The notes under the pieces were generated by a model, which was given only the letters and a program-made list of their open reading frames with translations, searched no databases and was not told the origin of the DNA. The position numbers and the translations under genes are program-made. From a virus, in IMG/VR virus record IMGVR_UViG_3300007351_000366, positions 1 to 46,918 of that record: 46,918 nt of DNA, one strand, 5' to 3'. Positions 7,957 to 13,379 of this stretch are shown piece after piece. Numbering within the stretch: the first letter of the stretch is position 1; every line of letters begins with the position of its first letter.

Positions 7957-8406
7957 ATGTCTGATAGGTATTCGCGGCTACTTGCAAAGAAAAAAGCGGG
8001 CTCAAAAACAGGCGAAACCACTGTTACAGAAAAAAGTAATGCAAATAATGTATCAGATAACACAACAGATCCCCGCAGCGATTTAAAAAATGACCACTTT
8101 TTTTGGGAAGAACTGCTCATAAATAGTAAACAAATGTTCCCGGAAGTATTTCCAACCTTGCACGGTATAAGATGTTCCGGTGCCGGACTGGCCAAGACTG
8201 ATACAAGAGGACTTAAGCTGTTACCAGGTGAAAATACGCCGAAAGAATGGGAGGATACTAAAACGCGCTGGCTGGCACCTATCCGGGAGCAGTTGGTGAA
8301 ATTGCTACAGGTTACATCAATGGGCAGGCTGGAAGATGGTGAGTTTCCGGTTTTGCCTCAACCGGAACAGACTTCATTAAGAGATGCCTGGCTGAAGGGA
8401 AGGTGA
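7957..8406 (+). CDS. Hypothetical protein, 149 aa
   Basis: Starts with ATG behind AAAAGGGGTGG, 7-8 bases away. Residues 1-45 are basic then Thr/Ser/Asn-rich and probably disordered. The folded part starts near FFWEELLINSKQMFPEVFPTL and includes GIRCSGAGLA and a tryptophan-rich TKTRWLAPIREQLVKLL helix. I do not recognise a characterised family. As the first gene right of the operator cluster it is probably controlled by the ribbon-helix-helix protein. An additional TGTTACA lies inside it at 8022. Confidence 0.75.
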   Translation: MSDRYSRLLAKKKAGSKTGETTVTEKSNANNVSDNTTDPRSDLKNDHFFWEELLINSKQMFPEVFPTLHGIRCSGAGLAKTDTRGLKLLPGENTPKEWEDTKTRWLAPIREQLVKLLQVTSMGRLEDGEFPVLPQPEQTSLRDAWLKGR

Positions 8407-8451
8407 AACATTAGAAAACTTATATTATAGATTTTAAGGGGGTAGGTAACT

Positions 8452-8736
8452 ATGGAAACATCAAAAACCAGGATACTGATTGACCCGGAAACATTTTTAG
8501 CATGGTTGCGGGAAGAACCTAATTGTATTACAGAAGTGATGGGTTTAGACAGTGAAGAGTTTAAAACAATGGTAAATATTATAGATATCCTTTTTGAAGA
8601 ACACGTTAAATGGCTTGACAAATTGTTAGACGAAGCAGGGTTAACAAACCAATTATATAATGTATTGCAGTTTCCTGGTAAGAAATCAAATCCGTTTAAG
8701 CTGGCAGTGGACAACACCAACAAAGGGGAGGAATAG
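8452..8736 (+). CDS. Hypothetical acidic helical protein, 94 aa
   Basis: ATG at 8452 follows AAGGGGGTAGG by about 7 bases. The product is acidic and helical (FLAWLREEPNCITEVMGLDSEEF, then IIDILFEEHVKWLDKLLDEAG) with no recognisable domain. It ends 4 bases before the AbrB-like gene and is surely co-transcribed with it. The function is unknown. Confidence 0.7.
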   Translation: METSKTRILIDPETFLAWLREEPNCITEVMGLDSEEFKTMVNIIDILFEEHVKWLDKLLDEAGLTNQLYNVLQFPGKKSNPFKLAVDNTNKGEE

Positions 8737-8740
8737 ATAA

Positions 8741-9046
8741 ATGAAGACTACTGGTATTGTAAGAAAGATTGATCAGTTAGGCCGGGTTGTAATTCCGATT
8801 GAATTAAGGAGAACCCTGGGGATCGATGAAAAGGATTCACTGGAATTCTTTGTTGACGGTAATAAGATTATTCTCAGAAAATATGAACCCGACTGTATTT
8901 TCTGTAGCAACACTAATGATATTATGGTTTTTCGAGGGAAGAGGGTTTGTAAAATCTGTGTCAGGATTCAAGGGCAGATGGTGGATGAGTTGAAATCGGA
9001 GGAAAAAAACAATGAGGTGGGCAAACCCAAAAAAGAAAAGAAATAA
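8741..9046 (+). CDS. SpoVT/AbrB-type transcriptional regulator with C-terminal zinc-ribbon cysteines
   Basis: Residues 1-48 are a canonical AbrB swapped-hairpin DNA-binding domain (GIVRKIDQLGRVVIPIELRR, then LGIDEKDSLEFFVDGNKIIL). They are followed by two Cys pairs, CIFC near residue 53 and CKIC near residue 75, a combination common in AbrB proteins of clostridial hosts and their phages. The tail is basic and disordered. The role is transition-state-like transcription control; its target in the phage is unknown. The ribosome site GGGGAGG lies before the ATG. Confidence 0.88.
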   Translation: MKTTGIVRKIDQLGRVVIPIELRRTLGIDEKDSLEFFVDGNKIILRKYEPDCIFCSNTNDIMVFRGKRVCKICVRIQGQMVDELKSEEKNNEVGKPKKEKK

Positions 9047-9221
9047 TTTTACATCCAGGACAGGTGAAAATGGAAGGGCTGGGCCGATAAAGGTTACCAA
9101 AATACTATGTTGCAGGTTCAGCTTTAAACCGTGTTCGATGCTGGATATCGGGTACTGCGGGAAGGATGAGGTTGTATGTCCGTTGGGCAGGGTAGTGCCA
9201 AGGAAGGGGGTATGGTTGTGA
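9012..9221 (+). CDS. Small cysteine-containing protein, 69 aa, coupled to rusA
   Basis: ATG 9012 lies inside the end of the AbrB-like gene, with GGAGG (8998-9002) 9 bases upstream. The stop TGA (9219-9221) overlaps the GTG start of the resolvase gene in a GTGA arrangement, which argues that both are real. The product starts basic (MRWANPKKKRNN) and carries five cysteines, including CC and the stretch IGYCGKDEVVCPLG, so metal binding is possible. No family is recognised. Shadow translation of a regulatory leader cannot be ruled out. Confidence 0.5.
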   Translation: MRWANPKKKRNNFTSRTGENGRAGPIKVTKILCCRFSFKPCSMLDIGYCGKDEVVCPLGRVVPRKGVWL

Positions 9222-9706
9222 GGTTCGAATTTATAATATATGGTCAGCCTGTTGCATGGCAGCGGGCCGGGTCAAAAAGGATTCAGCCTAAGGATGAAGG
9301 CAAAAAGGCTTTTACTGTTCATTTTACCAGGGAAGAAACCAGGCAGGCAGAAGTTAATTACCGTGCCCAGGCCAGAATGGAGCTTGAAAAGCAATTTGGA
9401 TGCGTACCCCATCCTATTGCCGGACAAATTATTCTAACGGTAAAAGCTTACAGGTCTATCCCAAAATCGTTCTCAAAGAAAAAAGCACAATTAGCTGAAG
9501 CAGGTATTATCCGGCCAATAACAAAACCTGACCTGGATAATTATATTAAAGCTGTTAAAGATGCATTTAAATCCCTGGTATGGATTGATGATTGCCAGGT
9601 TATTGGATATGGGCCGGGCACAGGTAAATATTATAGCAGTCAACCGCGAATTGAGATTATTGTGGAGGAATTGATTCCTGATGAAATCACCAAACAAAAC
9701 CAATGA
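9218..9706 (+). CDS. rusA: RusA-family Holliday junction resolvase
   Basis: A 162-residue endonuclease that cleaves four-way DNA junctions during phage recombination and packaging. Family marks are the opening FEFIIYGQPVAWQR, the AYRSIPKSFSKKK segment, and the catalytic aspartates: D105 and D107 in KPDLDNYIKAVKDAF, then D124-D125 in WIDD. The start is GTG 9218, because AAGGAAGGGGG (9200-9210) is correctly spaced for it, whereas the in-frame ATG at 9212 is only 1 base away from that site. It overlaps the following gene by 26 bases. Confidence 0.92.
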   Translation: MRFEFIIYGQPVAWQRAGSKRIQPKDEGKKAFTVHFTREETRQAEVNYRAQARMELEKQFGCVPHPIAGQIILTVKAYRSIPKSFSKKKAQLAEAGIIRPITKPDLDNYIKAVKDAFKSLVWIDDCQVIGYGPGTGKYYSSQPRIEIIVEELIPDEITKQNQ

Positions 9707-10004
9707 TCTACTGTTTAATATCGCCGAAGTGATGAACCAGTTCCGGAAGCTGTACCAGTTACACGGAATAGAGATCACCGGGATCACGGTTAACACTACC
9801 TGTCCGTTCTGTAATAGGAACCGGTTTAGTATCAGGCTGAAAAACTTCTCCGGAAAATGTAATGTCTGCGGCAAAAAGCTGTCCGATTATCGAGAGTTTG
9901 AAAAGTATTACCTGATTTACTTCGAACAGAAGGAGCGCCGGGAGGTCAAAAGAAACAGCACCTTCCGGCGCATGATGGAAAAACCTGAAGATATTATTTA
10001 TTAG
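9681..10004 (+). CDS. Stand-alone CHC2-like zinc-finger protein, 107 aa
   Basis: The central part carries two CxxC pairs, CPFC (about C41, C44) and CNVC (about C60, C63), separated by a short beta hairpin NRFSIRLKNFSGK. This spacing resembles the primase CHC2-type finger (CPFC...FxxxxxxxFxCxxC), without any catalytic domain. Residues 70-107 are a basic helix. It may be a replication accessory factor that binds single-stranded DNA or an RNA polymerase ligand, but that is inference. The ribosome site GGAGG is 13 bases from the ATG, inside rusA. Confidence 0.65.
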   Translation: MKSPNKTNDLLFNIAEVMNQFRKLYQLHGIEITGITVNTTCPFCNRNRFSIRLKNFSGKCNVCGKKLSDYREFEKYYLIYFEQKERREVKRNSTFRRMMEKPEDIIY

Positions 10005-10019
10005 AAAGGATGAGTGAAT

Positions 10020-10430
10020 ATGTTAGCATGGGCAAGTTTTATAGGTGTTGTTTTGTTGCTGGTAATTGCGATAATTATTGCGGTGTCATTGGATAGACAG
10101 GAAGATGTCCGGAGAGAAAACAATGTTTTGCGCTACAGGCTTATGGATCAGTTTGAAAAGCAGGAGTCTGAACCGGAAGACCAGACCTGTAACAACTGCA
10201 TGTATGGACAAACAGAATGGAAACTTACTATTATTGTTAAAAAACAAAAAAAGATGGTGCCTATCTACCGTTGTTTACTGGCCAATAAAGAAATGGATGA
10301 TAATAGTCCCTGTAATAAGTGGAAATCGGAAAAAGAGTACTTGGCACAGTTTAATCAGCCGGGCAGAATTATTTTTCCTTCCCTTATAAAAGGTGATTAT
10401 GATGATGTCAGTCAAAAACAGGTATGGTAG
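10020..10430 (+). CDS. Membrane-anchored small protein with four cysteines
   Basis: 136 residues from ATG 10020, the start with AGAAAGGA at a 9-base distance (GTG 10014 is too close to that site). Residues 4-25 form one hydrophobic transmembrane helix (WASFIGVVLLLVIAIIIAV), followed by a charged cytoplasmic-looking region. The C-terminal domain has CNNC, a later single Cys in YRCLL and another in SPCNKW, a pattern that could bind one zinc ion. No family is recognised. An inner-membrane anchored accessory factor is a possibility. Confidence 0.7.
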   Translation: MLAWASFIGVVLLLVIAIIIAVSLDRQEDVRRENNVLRYRLMDQFEKQESEPEDQTCNNCMYGQTEWKLTIIVKKQKKMVPIYRCLLANKEMDDNSPCNKWKSEKEYLAQFNQPGRIIFPSLIKGDYDDVSQKQVW

Positions 10431-10502
10431 ATGAATATCGGGCTGGTTAATGTTGATAGTACTATTTCTAATTTGGCCTTAATGAAAATATCAGCATATT
10501 AA
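10431..10502 (+). pseudogene. 23-codon remnant of a phage radical-SAM-type gene
   Basis: ATG directly follows the previous stop. The 23 codons read MNIGLVNVDSTISNLALMKI and end SAY before TAA. This is the N-terminus, almost residue by residue, of a large protein common in Firmicutes phages that begins MNIGLVDVDSHNFPNLALMK and continues as a cobalamin-binding/radical-SAM-like enzyme. Here the frame stops where the family would continue, and no further family sequence follows. The likeliest explanation is a deletion that left only the start; a reused leader peptide is possible. The family recognition is from memory of the motif. Confidence 0.55.
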
Positions 10503-10521
10503 GTACAGGGAGGGGTAACTG

Positions 10522-10872
10522 TTGGCCGAAGAAGTTAATCCTGTTAAACCTGTCAAGACGGTTCCGGGTGGCCGGATCATAATAGATGATAAGACACGCA
10601 GATGCCTGGAATGTAACGAACCCCTCATAAAGAAGATTATTGATGATGTTCTGTATTATATATGTCCCGGCGGGTGTGGCAGGTGGGCCCCTAATGAGAA
10701 AATGCTCCAGACCAGGGCGAAGAACGCTGTTAATACAGTGTTAGGTAAACGGCCTTGGGTACCGGAGCCGCAGGCTGGCGGTGGCGGGAAGGGGAAAGGG
10801 AAAGGTGGGAGCCGGTCCGGGAGGAAACGGAAGAAACCGGTGAAAAAGAAAAGGTCCTGGGAATGGGAGTAG
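10522..10872 (+). CDS. Zinc-ribbon protein with lysine/glycine-rich basic tail
   Basis: 116 residues from TTG 10522 behind GGGAGGGGT. A zinc-ribbon-like set of cysteines (RCLEC, then YYICPGGCGRW) occupies residues 30-57. The last 35 residues are almost wholly Gly, Lys and Arg (GGGKGKGKGG, then RKRKKPVKKKR), which would bind nucleic acid nonspecifically. The protein closes the early + strand block and is followed by an AT-rich spacer with a promoter. No family is recognised; a DNA- or RNA-binding accessory role is inferred. Confidence 0.7.
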   Translation: MAEEVNPVKPVKTVPGGRIIIDDKTRRCLECNEPLIKKIIDDVLYYICPGGCGRWAPNEKMLQTRAKNAVNTVLGKRPWVPEPQAGGGGKGKGKGGSRSGRKRKKPVKKKRSWEWE

Positions 10873-10948
10873 CGAAAATTTACATAAAAAAACTCTGTTA
10901 GCCTAGTTATATCAATGGTTGGCAGTGTGTCAAAAACAGCCTGACCTA

Positions 10949-10978
10949 TTGACTTTTGGCAAATTTGTATGCTACAAT
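10949..10978 (+). promoter_or_regulatory. Strong sigma-A-type promoter with extended -10
   Basis: TTGACT (10949-10954), 18 bases, then TACAAT (10973-10978) preceded by TGC, an extended -10 feature. Transcription would start near 10985. No + strand gene follows for 1.7 kb; instead an intrinsic terminator lies about 45 bases after the start site. Confidence 0.7.
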
Positions 10979-10993
10979 GGACGCGTAGCGTAC
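10967..10993. promoter_or_regulatory. Dyad operator overlapping the -10 element and start site
   Basis: GTATGCTAC (10967-10975) and GTAGCGTAC (10985-10993) form an inverted repeat matching at 8 of 9 positions around a 9-base centre. The left arm covers part of the -10 hexamer and the right arm the expected start site, the usual position for a repressor site. Confidence 0.5.
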
Positions 10994-11055
10994 ACCCTAA
11001 AACGCCTAACAGTAAAACATAAAGAAAACCGCTCAACTGAGCGGCTTCTTTTTTT
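10985..11055 (+). ncRNA. Putative small RNA of about 70 nt
   Basis: The promoter at 10949-10978 and the terminator at 11029-11055 bracket about 70 bases without any usable ORF (the only ATG, at 10977, leads to a stop after three codons and lies before the predicted start). The expected product has an unpaired AC-rich 5' part and a 3' terminator stem. Its 3' end is antisense to the last codons of the convergent - strand gene at 11033-11194. Expression has not been seen, so this is a prediction. Confidence 0.4.
11029..11055 (+). terminator. Intrinsic terminator, possibly bidirectional
   Basis: CCGCTC (11029-11034) pairs with GAGCGG (11039-11044) and is followed by TTCTTTTTTT on the + strand. 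On the - strand the same hairpin is followed by TTTTCTTTA, so it can end transcripts from both sides. The stop codon of the - strand gene lies inside the stem. Confidence 0.75.
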
Positions 11056-11194
11056 GTTTCTTTTCTGCTGTTTTGACTAGCATTTTCAGGCCCTTGCGGT
11101 AGATCTCCGAATCCGAGAGGGGTCCGTAAAGCTGTTTAGCCCGGACGATGAGTGCTGCGTCAGTGGCAGTCTGGTAGATGTCTTTTCGCGGCAA
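11033..11194 (-). CDS. Small basic helical protein, 53 aa
   Basis: I start this gene at the TTG whose complement is at 11192-11194, because AAAGGAG lies 9 bases before it; longer readings to 11323 have no ribosome site. The product is helical and basic (DIYQTATDAALIVRAKQLYG, then SEIYRKGLKMLVKTAEKK), ending in a lysine-rich tail. The two-helix size and charge would suit a small DNA-binding protein, but no family is recognised. It is the last gene of the leftward cluster and ends in a bidirectional terminator. Confidence 0.6.
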   Translation of the reverse strand: MPRKDIYQTATDAALIVRAKQLYGPLSDSEIYRKGLKMLVKTAEKKQKKKPLS

Positions 11195-11254
11195 ATGTAT
11201 CAACTCCTTTGTTAATTTACCTAACCTCCCCTTATCATATATGCTTTGTATTGT

Positions 11255-11290
11255 GCTGGTGGCAGGTGTGCAGGTATGTCTGCCACCAGC
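11255..11290. repeat. 11-bp perfect inverted repeat in the leftward cluster
   Basis: GCTGGTGGCAG (11255-11265) and CTGCCACCAGC (11280-11290) are perfect complements separated by 14 bases. They lie between the - strand genes at 11194 and 11310. There is no T run on the - strand side, so this is more likely an operator, mRNA-processing hairpin or attenuator than a terminator. A TATGAT-like -10 sequence on the - strand lies just downstream (around 11232-11240). Confidence 0.55.
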
Positions 11291-11309
11291 AAATGTTTTT
11301 ATTTGGAGG

Positions 11310-11819
11310 CTATACATTGACACAAAAGGCGGGAAATCCGAGTTTCCGCACCCAAAACCATGAGGTTAAATAACGTTCTTTTTCATATTGATTGAAATAA
11401 ACACGAATCCCCGCGGCAACCAATTGATATCTCCGGTAATCATCTAGGTGGCAAGGATTCCAGCGCAGTTGATTCCAGTGTTTTTTTGCAATTGGAAGCA
11501 TATACTTTTCAACGGCATTTGGTTCCTGGTCAGCACCTTCCGGCAAATCTAACCATGCAGGCCAAAATTCTGTTGATACATAATATAGATAAGCGTCTTT
11601 GTCCCTGGTAAAAATAAGCCAATCATCACAAAAGGAAAACTGTAAATCATAGTTCACAGGATTTGGATAGTTAAATGCTTCTAGTCCTATTTCATCTATA
11701 ATATCAATATCATCTTGAATTTCTTCCTCACACTCAGTACAGCACTCAAGAATTTTATACCCTCCAACATGCTTGGTGGGCTGGTCGGCTTCGCGGCTAC
11801 AATAAGTGCATTTAGCCAT
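11310..11819 (-). CDS. Hypothetical zinc-ribbon protein, 169 aa
   Basis: The ATG follows AGGAGG by 8 bases. The N-terminus holds CTYC (C4, C7) and LECCTEC (around C26-C30), a likely zinc ribbon, followed by a very acidic helix. The rest is rich in aromatic residues (FCDDWLIFTRDKDAYLYYVS, then FWPAWLDLPEG, then HWNQLRWNPCHLDDYRRY). It looks like a folded globular protein of unknown family. It is the largest member of the leftward zinc-protein cluster. Confidence 0.75.
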   Translation of the reverse strand: MAKCTYCSREADQPTKHVGGYKILECCTECEEEIQDDIDIIDEIGLEAFNYPNPVNYDLQFSFCDDWLIFTRDKDAYLYYVSTEFWPAWLDLPEGADQEPNAVEKYMLPIAKKHWNQLRWNPCHLDDYRRYQLVAAGIRVYFNQYEKERYLTSWFWVRKLGFPAFCVNV

Positions 11820-11835
11820 TAATCATCCTCCTGTT

Positions 11836-12033
11836 CTATTTGTTATCAGCAATTGTGATACCCATATGTTCTGCCCGGTCTTCGTAACTGGCATACCCTT
11901 GGCCTTGTGCCCACCGGTCTGCCTGATCGCGCCGAAATTCTTCGGCGCAATGGTCGTTGTTGCAAAATGGGTGGCTGTTACGGATAATGCCATCGGTAAA
12001 AGGTTCGCCGCAGTGGTGACAGATGTAAGACAT
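11836..12033 (-). CDS. Small zinc-finger protein, 65 aa
   Basis: The ATG follows AAAGGGGGTT by about 10 bases. The cysteine pattern CHHC (C5, C8) and FCNNDHC (C24, C29) fits a single treble-clef or zinc-ribbon site, like proteins that recognise MYM/FYVE-type short zinc motifs. The C-terminal half is a charged helix (EEFRRDQADRW) and then EDRAEHMG. It ends 16 bases before the next gene's start. No family is assigned. Confidence 0.65.
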   Translation of the reverse strand: MSYICHHCGEPFTDGIIRNSHPFCNNDHCAEEFRRDQADRWAQGQGYASYEDRAEHMGITIADNK

Positions 12034-12035
12034 AT

Positions 12036-12206
12036 TCAGTTTAACCCCCTTTGTTCCAGCATAGGTACATCAAGTACCCCGCCAGTGATTTGTGCTGTAC
12101 CGCAGTGGATACAGGTGGCTTCATGGTCTTCGACAAATATGGTGCCGTCCGGTATTTCTTCTTCATTAAGCTGTAGGCATTTTTCGCATTCCCAGTATAT
12201 GGTCAC
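12036..12206 (-). CDS. Small zinc-ribbon protein, 56 aa
   Basis: The start is the GTG complementary to 12204-12206, with GGAAGGAGGG 5 bases before it; the longer ATG reading to 12254 lacks a ribosome site. Two CxxC pairs (CEKC at C7-C10 and CIHC at C32-C35) around a beta-rich acidic middle make a typical zinc ribbon. It sits 2 bases upstream of the next leftward gene. The function is unknown. Confidence 0.65.
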   Translation of the reverse strand: MTIYWECEKCLQLNEEEIPDGTIFVEDHEATCIHCGTAQITGGVLDVPMLEQRGLN

Positions 12207-12241
12207 GGTATCCCTCCTTCCTGTGTTCGGGTTAAACTGGA

Positions 12242-12261
12242 GGGGGAGCGGCAACTCCCCC
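12242..12261. other. GC-rich hairpin between leftward genes
   Basis: GGGGGAG (12242-12248) pairs perfectly with CTCCCCC (12255-12261) over a 6-base loop. It lies between the first and second genes of the leftward cluster, just before the next ribosome site. No T run follows on either strand, so it may tune expression rather than terminate. Confidence 0.45.
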
Positions 12262-12298
12262 CTGCCGGGATTCTCGGCCTAGCCCTTAGCCCCGATTA

Positions 12299-12601
12299 TT
12301 ATTCGTCTGTGCCAAAAATTTTCTCGTATTCGGTTGTACCAATATATCCGGCTGCTGCCATACAAAAGTGTTCACCAAGGTTTTCATCGTCACAGTGGAT
12401 TTCTATGTTTCCGTTTTGCAGTCGGGTGTATTCTGCTTCCATAATAGCCTTGTATTTTTCAATACCGTAATCAGTGATTTTGCAATCCTCATCCCAGACA
12501 AAGGACGCTGGCATGTCGCATCCCCCGATAATGAGGTCGCAGTCGATATCTTCTCCGCTGCGCAGAAGGTCCAGGAATTTTGTACCTGATTTTTTACTCA
12601 T
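12299..12601 (-). CDS. Hypothetical protein, 100 aa, first gene of the leftward operon
   Basis: The ATG follows AAGGGGATGG by 7 bases and lies about 60 bases after the predicted leftward promoter. The product is acidic with scattered cysteines (IDCDLIIGGCDMPASF, then DEDCK, then EIHCDDENLGEHFCMAAAGY). No known domain is recognised. As the promoter-proximal gene it is expected to be the most strongly expressed of the cluster. Confidence 0.7.
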   Translation of the reverse strand: MSKKSGTKFLDLLRSGEDIDCDLIIGGCDMPASFVWDEDCKITDYGIEKYKAIMEAEYTRLQNGNIEIHCDDENLGEHFCMAAAGYIGTTEYEKIFGTDE

Positions 12602-12633
12602 TCAACCATCCCCTTATATTTTTTTGCCTAAAC

Positions 12634-12650
12634 GCTCATATATAATGAGC
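12634..12650. promoter_or_regulatory. Dyad GCTCAT-N5-ATGAGC near the leftward start site
   Basis: GCTCAT (12634-12639) and ATGAGC (12645-12650) are perfect inverted arms just downstream of the leftward -10. A third copy, ATGAGC, lies at 12698-12703, upstream of the -35. In addition, two copies of TGTGTATG (12668-12675 and 12680-12687) lie 12 bases apart inside the promoter. These are candidate binding sites for a regulator of the leftward operon and the terminase genes. Confidence 0.45.
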
Positions 12651-12661
12651 ATCTTAATCAT

Positions 12662-12691
12662 ATTATATGTGTATGCACATGTGTATGTCAA
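12662..12691 (-). promoter_or_regulatory. Near-consensus leftward promoter, TTGACA-18-TATAAT
   Basis: Read on the - strand, TTGACA (12691-12686) is followed by 18 bases and a perfect TATAAT (12667-12662). It is the best promoter in the window and drives the leftward zinc-protein cluster. Such a consensus site would be used at once by host RNA polymerase, which suggests immediate-early or lysogenic expression. Confidence 0.85.
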
Positions 12692-12734
12692 GTATTTATG
12701 AGCAAAACGGCAGTAATATTGGCAGGTGATTAGT

Positions 12735-13379
12735 GTGGCAGAACAAGAAAAAACAGAACAAGAACAGGAGAAATTAAAGAAACTTAATACAAAGCAGCAG
12801 AGATTCGTGGAAGAATATTTGATTGACCATAATGCCACGCAGGCCGCTATTCGTGCCGGATATTCAAAGAGGACGGCTGGGTCTATTGGTGAAGAAAACC
12901 TGAAGAAACCTGAAATAAAGGCCGCAATTGATGCGGGCCTGGAGGAACTGCGCAAAAAGGCTGCTGTCACCGTAGAACAGATTATTGCTGAATATAAGCG
13001 CATAGCCTTCGCCGACATTAAAAACTTCCTGGAGTTTAAGACAGTTAAAGCCATTGTTGGCCACGATAAAGACGGTTCTCCAATATTTGGGTATCAAAAC
13101 ATAGTCGAAGTTAAACCTAGTGACAAGGTTGACGGCAGAGTTATCAGTGAAGTATCTATATCCAAGGATGGCACCTTTAAATTTAAACTGCATGACAAGA
13201 AAGGTGCTCTCGATGCACTTGGCAAGCATCTTCAGATGTTTATTGAAAAACATGAGCACACAGGCGCAGATGGCGGACCAATTGAAACGAGTATTAAATT
13301 TGATTTGACCCAGTTGTCAGATGAGGAGTTGAATCTCCTTGAGCGAATCATCAATAAATCAACTAGCCCTACCGAGTAA
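12735..13379 (+). CDS. terS: Terminase small subunit
   Basis: A 214-residue Terminase_2 family protein that recognises the packaging site in phage DNA and loads the large subunit. It has the family opening LNTKQQRFVEEYLIDHNATQ followed by AAIRAGYSKRTA (helix-turn-helix), then a charged helical oligomerisation region and a C-terminal beta part ending with SDEELNLLERII. I choose GTG 12735, since AGGTG (12724-12728) is correctly spaced; GTG 12726 overlaps that site. The gene overlaps terL by 41 bases, as is usual for packaging pairs. Confidence 0.92.
   Translation: MAEQEKTEQEQEKLKKLNTKQQRFVEEYLIDHNATQAAIRAGYSKRTAGSIGEENLKKPEIKAAIDAGLEELRKKAAVTVEQIIAEYKRIAFADIKNFLEFKTVKAIVGHDKDGSPIFGYQNIVEVKPSDKVDGRVISEVSISKDGTFKFKLHDKKGALDALGKHLQMFIEKHEHTGADGGPIETSIKFDLTQLSDEELNLLERIINKSTSPTE

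Noticed and set aside
11806-12282. 158-codon + strand frame opposite the leftward zinc-protein genes
   Set aside because: The - strand genes have good ribosome sites and clear cysteine motifs; the + frame has a Cys/Pro/Val-rich product without a proper start.
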